Program-made: the position numbers and the translations under genes | The notes under the pieces: model-generated | Told to the model about the DNA's origin: nothing | Database searches by the model: none | The model's input: the letters and a program-made list of their open reading frames with translations, nothing else | In this document: in pieces, positions 60,248 through 64,000 of the stretch | How the letters are laid out: each line of letters starts with the position of its first letter | Numbering within the stretch: position 1 is the first letter of the stretch | From: Branchiostoma floridae | Lineage: Eukaryota; Chordata; Leptocardii; Amphioxiformes; Branchiostomatidae | NCBI RefSeq assembly: GCF_000003815.2 | Contig: NC_049992.1 | Location: 13,711,014 to 13,775,013, forward strand | Direction of reading: 5' to 3' | DNA: 64,000 bases

Positions 60248-61853
60248 TACCTAGTACTCTCCGCGTCTTAGCGCAGTAAAAGTTTCCATTGTTGGAGGGT
60301 CCGGAGGTGATATAAGTTCATAGATGAGAAATATCATCTTTAGAAATGTTAAAAGATTTTAAGGATCGCAGAAAAAGTTTGCATGATCGATTCTATGTGA
60401 TTTGGTTTCTTGTCGGATTTGTTACCTTCTTTCTGCGTCTTAGCGCAGTAAAAGTTTCCGTTGTTGGAGGAACTGAAGTGTGTTGCATGCCATCAGTCAG
60501 CCTTCCATCTGATTACAGTAGAACATAGATGACAGCCGATCGCATTACGACTCCCTTTCGTGTACAGCCGTCTGACAGCCGTGCCTGCAGACATATCTAT
60601 CATTCTAATCTGTCTGTCACTTAGTGGGATTAATCTGTATTCATGGGAGCATTGCAAAATACAATGCAAACTGAGTAAGGATTACTTACTTGAACCACCA
60701 TGGCTGCCCAGTAGAGGTATAAATATTTCAAATAACTCTAAGATATAGCTCAAGTTAGACTGCTTCAATGAAAACTCCAAACCGCAGATGTACCGTTATA
60801 TTTGTCAAAGTACATCTTGAGATTATCGTGAGATAGAAGCTAATGCCGCAAAAGCAACAAAGCATTTGAAATATCTATCAACCCGAAGGTTGATACATAT
60901 CAAAAGGGGTCTGTGAGAAAGGTTCTATCTGCCTCTCCATTGATAGAGTACAGGGAATATGTTGAACGCCATAAACCACAAAGCCGCACTTTCCATGTAT
61001 TATCCTATATGGAAGTCAAAACTAACCTGAGGCAATATGATGCATTACTGTCTGATGTAGGATAAGACATGACATTTATTTTCCACTGTCGTGATGTGTG
61101 GCTGCGGCAGGCATTGAGCAGTGAACGGCGATGCCTTTCCGTCAAATGTATATGCAGTTGAAAGGCAACTTTGCTGATTAGATTGGTCTGAAATATCGTT
61201 TGGTAATTCTAGTGTCCACACCACTGCCAGGACTCATATTTTACATCCTCTGATCTTTGAATCAATGTAGTTCAATTTATGATTGTGCCCTTTGTTGCAT
61301 GCCCGACCCGTAACCTTCCGTTGGTATTTGTCACTACGTTGATGAGAGTAACAGAGATATGTTCTTCTCTACAAGTATGGGTACCAGGGGCACACTGATG
61401 ACAGCACATAATTGGCTAATGAATCATATGAAAATTAGATGCATGGGTGGCAATGTCACCAGGTACATTTTCATTGATATCTTACAGCTTCTGTCTGATA
61501 CAAACCTTTCTTATTGAAAGTGACAGTGATGGTGTCATCCCGTAAGCAATTGCAGATGCCATGTTCGTGGTGTCGAAGAGTTCTGTATCTGAGTTAAGAC
61601 TTGGATGAAAATCAGCATTAAATCAATCTGTAGAAAAAGATGAAAAGGCGGTTTAAGTTTCCTACCCTCGTTTTGGCGTTTGAATCAAAATCATTATTGT
61701 AATTTACTCCAGCAAACGTTGCACAGGTTATCCATGTTACATCTGCTAGTTCCGTGGTATCTTTGCAGTACACGTTAAGACTGCTTAAAACCTGAAGAAA
61801 CAATAGGCCGACTAGGGATGCCGAACTTCATCTTAAATGGGGTAGTAGAAAAC

Positions 61854-61990
61854 AAGCGCTTCTACCCTAATCCCCAAGCAGATCTAGTCTGAGCCCCCAG
61901 TGGCTAAGAACACTCCTTGACCTAGTCCTTGGCCAGCTAAACTCCTTATGCCACCAGTAGATCTACCAGGGGATTAGAGTAGAAGCGCTT
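61854..61990. mobile_element. Short MITE, AAGCGCTTCTAC termini
   Basis: AAGCGCTTCTACCCTAATCC at the left end faces its reverse complement at the right end with one mismatch. AGATCT follows inside each arm. Total length is about 137 bp. Confidence 0.85.
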
Positions 61991-64000
61991 GGTTGCTACT
62001 CTTCAATGATATTACCGACTTACAAAGAAGTCCATTTGATTTGATGCTATGCATTTTATCCCAATGAACCATTTATTCCAAGTGTCCAAAATAAGCAGAC
62101 GCAATAAGCTTTGGTTATTCATACCTCCTTACAATGTACGGTGATGTATGGAGTGTGTACGTAGTTTGCACGTTCAACTTCCCTTCCACGAGAACGCTTC
62201 ACACTCCATCAACACACGTTATACTTACCGTGAGCCCACAAGATGTGAAAAACAATCAGCCACCGTAATGACCACAAGGCTACTCGTCTCAGTTTTCATT
62301 ACTTCACGTTCTTGAGGGATTCTGACTCTAAATCGTTTGCTTTAACTGATTGCCCTTGTCAAGCGCTTCCGATCCAATCTTGCTTTTAAGAGCTGTGCAT
62401 TTTATAGAGTGTCTGGGGCACAGACATTTTAAGACCTTCGACTAGATTAACTTTGAGAGTTACATGTGTTGCAGCTTAAAACGCCGTGTTTAAGATCCAC
62501 AATCAAATCGCTGCAGACTATTTCCTCGTGATTCCTGACGAAATGCAGACAGGTCCTGTGAAGCTAATTGCTTATACCGACAGACAAGCACGTTTCAAAT
62601 CATACCCGACAAGAGTCAAGTTCAGGAAAGAAACCAATCATAGCCAGGGTGGATGTCTAATGGGATGGATGATTTGATAAATGGCATTTTTAAAAGCAAT
62701 TTTCTGCATTAATCAGGAATCCTTTTAATACGCCTTCCGCCCTGTTGAAGGATGCTATGGGTCATTTCACCAGTTAAGCTCTAGATAATGTTTCATCTGC
62801 GCATTCAGGTTGGATGTCTGTCTATTCGCTATTAGTAATTGCGTTACCTTTACGAAAACAGAGTCATGTCTCGTACGTGTAATAATCAATGGATTTCAAC
62901 ATGCAGACAATTAATAAAGATATTTTGTAAATGAAACTAATTAATATGTTGGATTGGATTTAAAATAGAGAATATTGTCTGAACTCTAATAGCCTTTAAA
63001 TCGTGTTATAATGTTGATTACAAACATGAACGCTTCAGAATTATGGTACCGGCAATCCATGAAAGCGAATTTAGTGTACTACAAAGATACAATTGCTCCT
63101 TCTTGATTAGAAATAGATTGTATTATCCAATATAGGTGTGTTTCATTAGACGGCATCTTTTAAGACTGTAGTAATACGGCGCCGGGGTTAGTCCTACGTG
63201 TTTAGGTTGTCTACAAATCTTATACTATTGTTAAGTCAACTTTGAACTTGTCCGATTGTACTTCACACTGTATATTTTGCCAGACAACAGCCTTTTTAAC
63301 AAGTTTTCATTTTTCTTATTGATAGATACATCAAACCATATAAGTTTTAGATAGGCTTCACAGCCTGTTTACTACCGGCGCTATTCCAGTCCTAATTAAT
63401 CAACAAACTAAAAAGAGCACTGAACGTCAAGGAAGCAACGTGAAACCTGATGCGTAGAAGATTAGGTTGTCAATATCAAGAAGAAGTTCTATTCCTTATG
63501 TAGCTGTTCGGCTTAACGCTGGCGTGTTTTAGTGTCCCCGTGAGGACCGGAATACCTTCAACACCCCCAAATGTTCCCGACAGAGGACATTCTTTTGGCG
63601 CAAATTGGCCCTTGGGTCTCAGAAAATTACTCTAAAGGCACATTGGTATTGACATTTGCTTGAGTGTCATCTGCTATAAGTCTAATCACCCTCGAAATAC
63701 AGGAAAAATCGTTGGACTGACTTAAATGCTTCTAGCGAACGGGTTCCTCTCGTTTCATCGCCCATTTAACATCTATTCGTGTGATCAACATTTGCAAAAT
63801 CTGTATCCCTTATGCTTATCTAAACTGCTATGTGTGATAGTGAAGACAAGCGCCATTAAAAAAATCAAACATGTCGCAAAGTGCAAGTCGCGCTGCAAAA
63901 CATATTTTTCAGATCCGATGTTCACTGCCACATAGATATTGAAGCAAAGTAAGGACTAAAAGTAAGGATGAGTAGTTTTACAAAATGGCTGTACATGTGG

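Larger units (their letters stand above)
46686..64000. other. ~17-kb stretch without supported genes
   Basis: AT-rich DNA in which no open frame with splice or composition support was found. It contains MITEs at 50016, 55223, 56995, 58574, 60062 and 61854, a palindrome at 51537, a dispersed repeat pair (51396 and 59380) and a CT-rich tract. It may be a long intergenic spacer or an intron of a gene beyond the right edge. Confidence 0.5.

Noticed and set aside
62486-62677. 63-codon open frame with fairly balanced composition
   Set aside because: No splice partner or start context; kept as chance, though it is the best-looking frame in the right-hand gene-poor region.

Overview
The window is animal nuclear DNA. 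Its genes are split by GT-AG introns with well-matched phases, its intergenic DNA is loose and AT-leaning, and it holds many short foldback (MITE-like) elements, a tRNA-derived SINE and microsatellites. The gene set (an IFI44-like GTPase, a CRT-type transporter homologue, a stand-alone transcobalamin/intrinsic-factor C-terminal domain, an FBXO39-like F-box protein and a GASK1/four-jointed-like Golgi protein) fits an invertebrate deuterostome. A lancelet (Branchiostoma) is my best guess; this is inference, because no search was run.

Left part (1-7.3 kb): a minus-strand membrane protein runs off the left edge and faces a plus-strand GTPase across a roughly 350-bp spacer with two inverted CCAAT boxes. 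A four-exon gene of unknown family, including a 23-nt microexon, follows. From 7.3 to 13 kb the DNA is mostly repetitive, including a ~255-bp tandem array at 9.2-10.2 kb. A possible tiny membrane protein lies at 13.0-13.9 kb.

Middle (14.5-40.5 kb): a seven-exon CRT-like transporter (minus, 423 aa); a secreted 142-aa transcobalamin-domain protein (plus) whose last intron holds a ~5.46-kb composite insertion with a 62-bp satellite; an F-box/LRR gene (minus, 473 aa) with a second F-box first exon upstream of it; a C2H2 zinc-finger gene (plus, 471 aa); and a type II membrane Golgi-kinase-like gene (plus, 697 aa).

Right part (40.5-64 kb): two low-confidence small models near 45-46.7 kb, then about 17 kb in which I find no convincing coding exon. 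This stretch holds several MITE families, a perfect palindrome, and a dispersed repeat present twice 8 kb apart.

The genes do not form a pathway. Exon models are hand-built from splice consensus and phase agreement; the phases closed exactly for the GTPase, the four-exon unknown gene, the CRT-like, transcobalamin-like, F-box, zinc-finger and GASK1-like genes.
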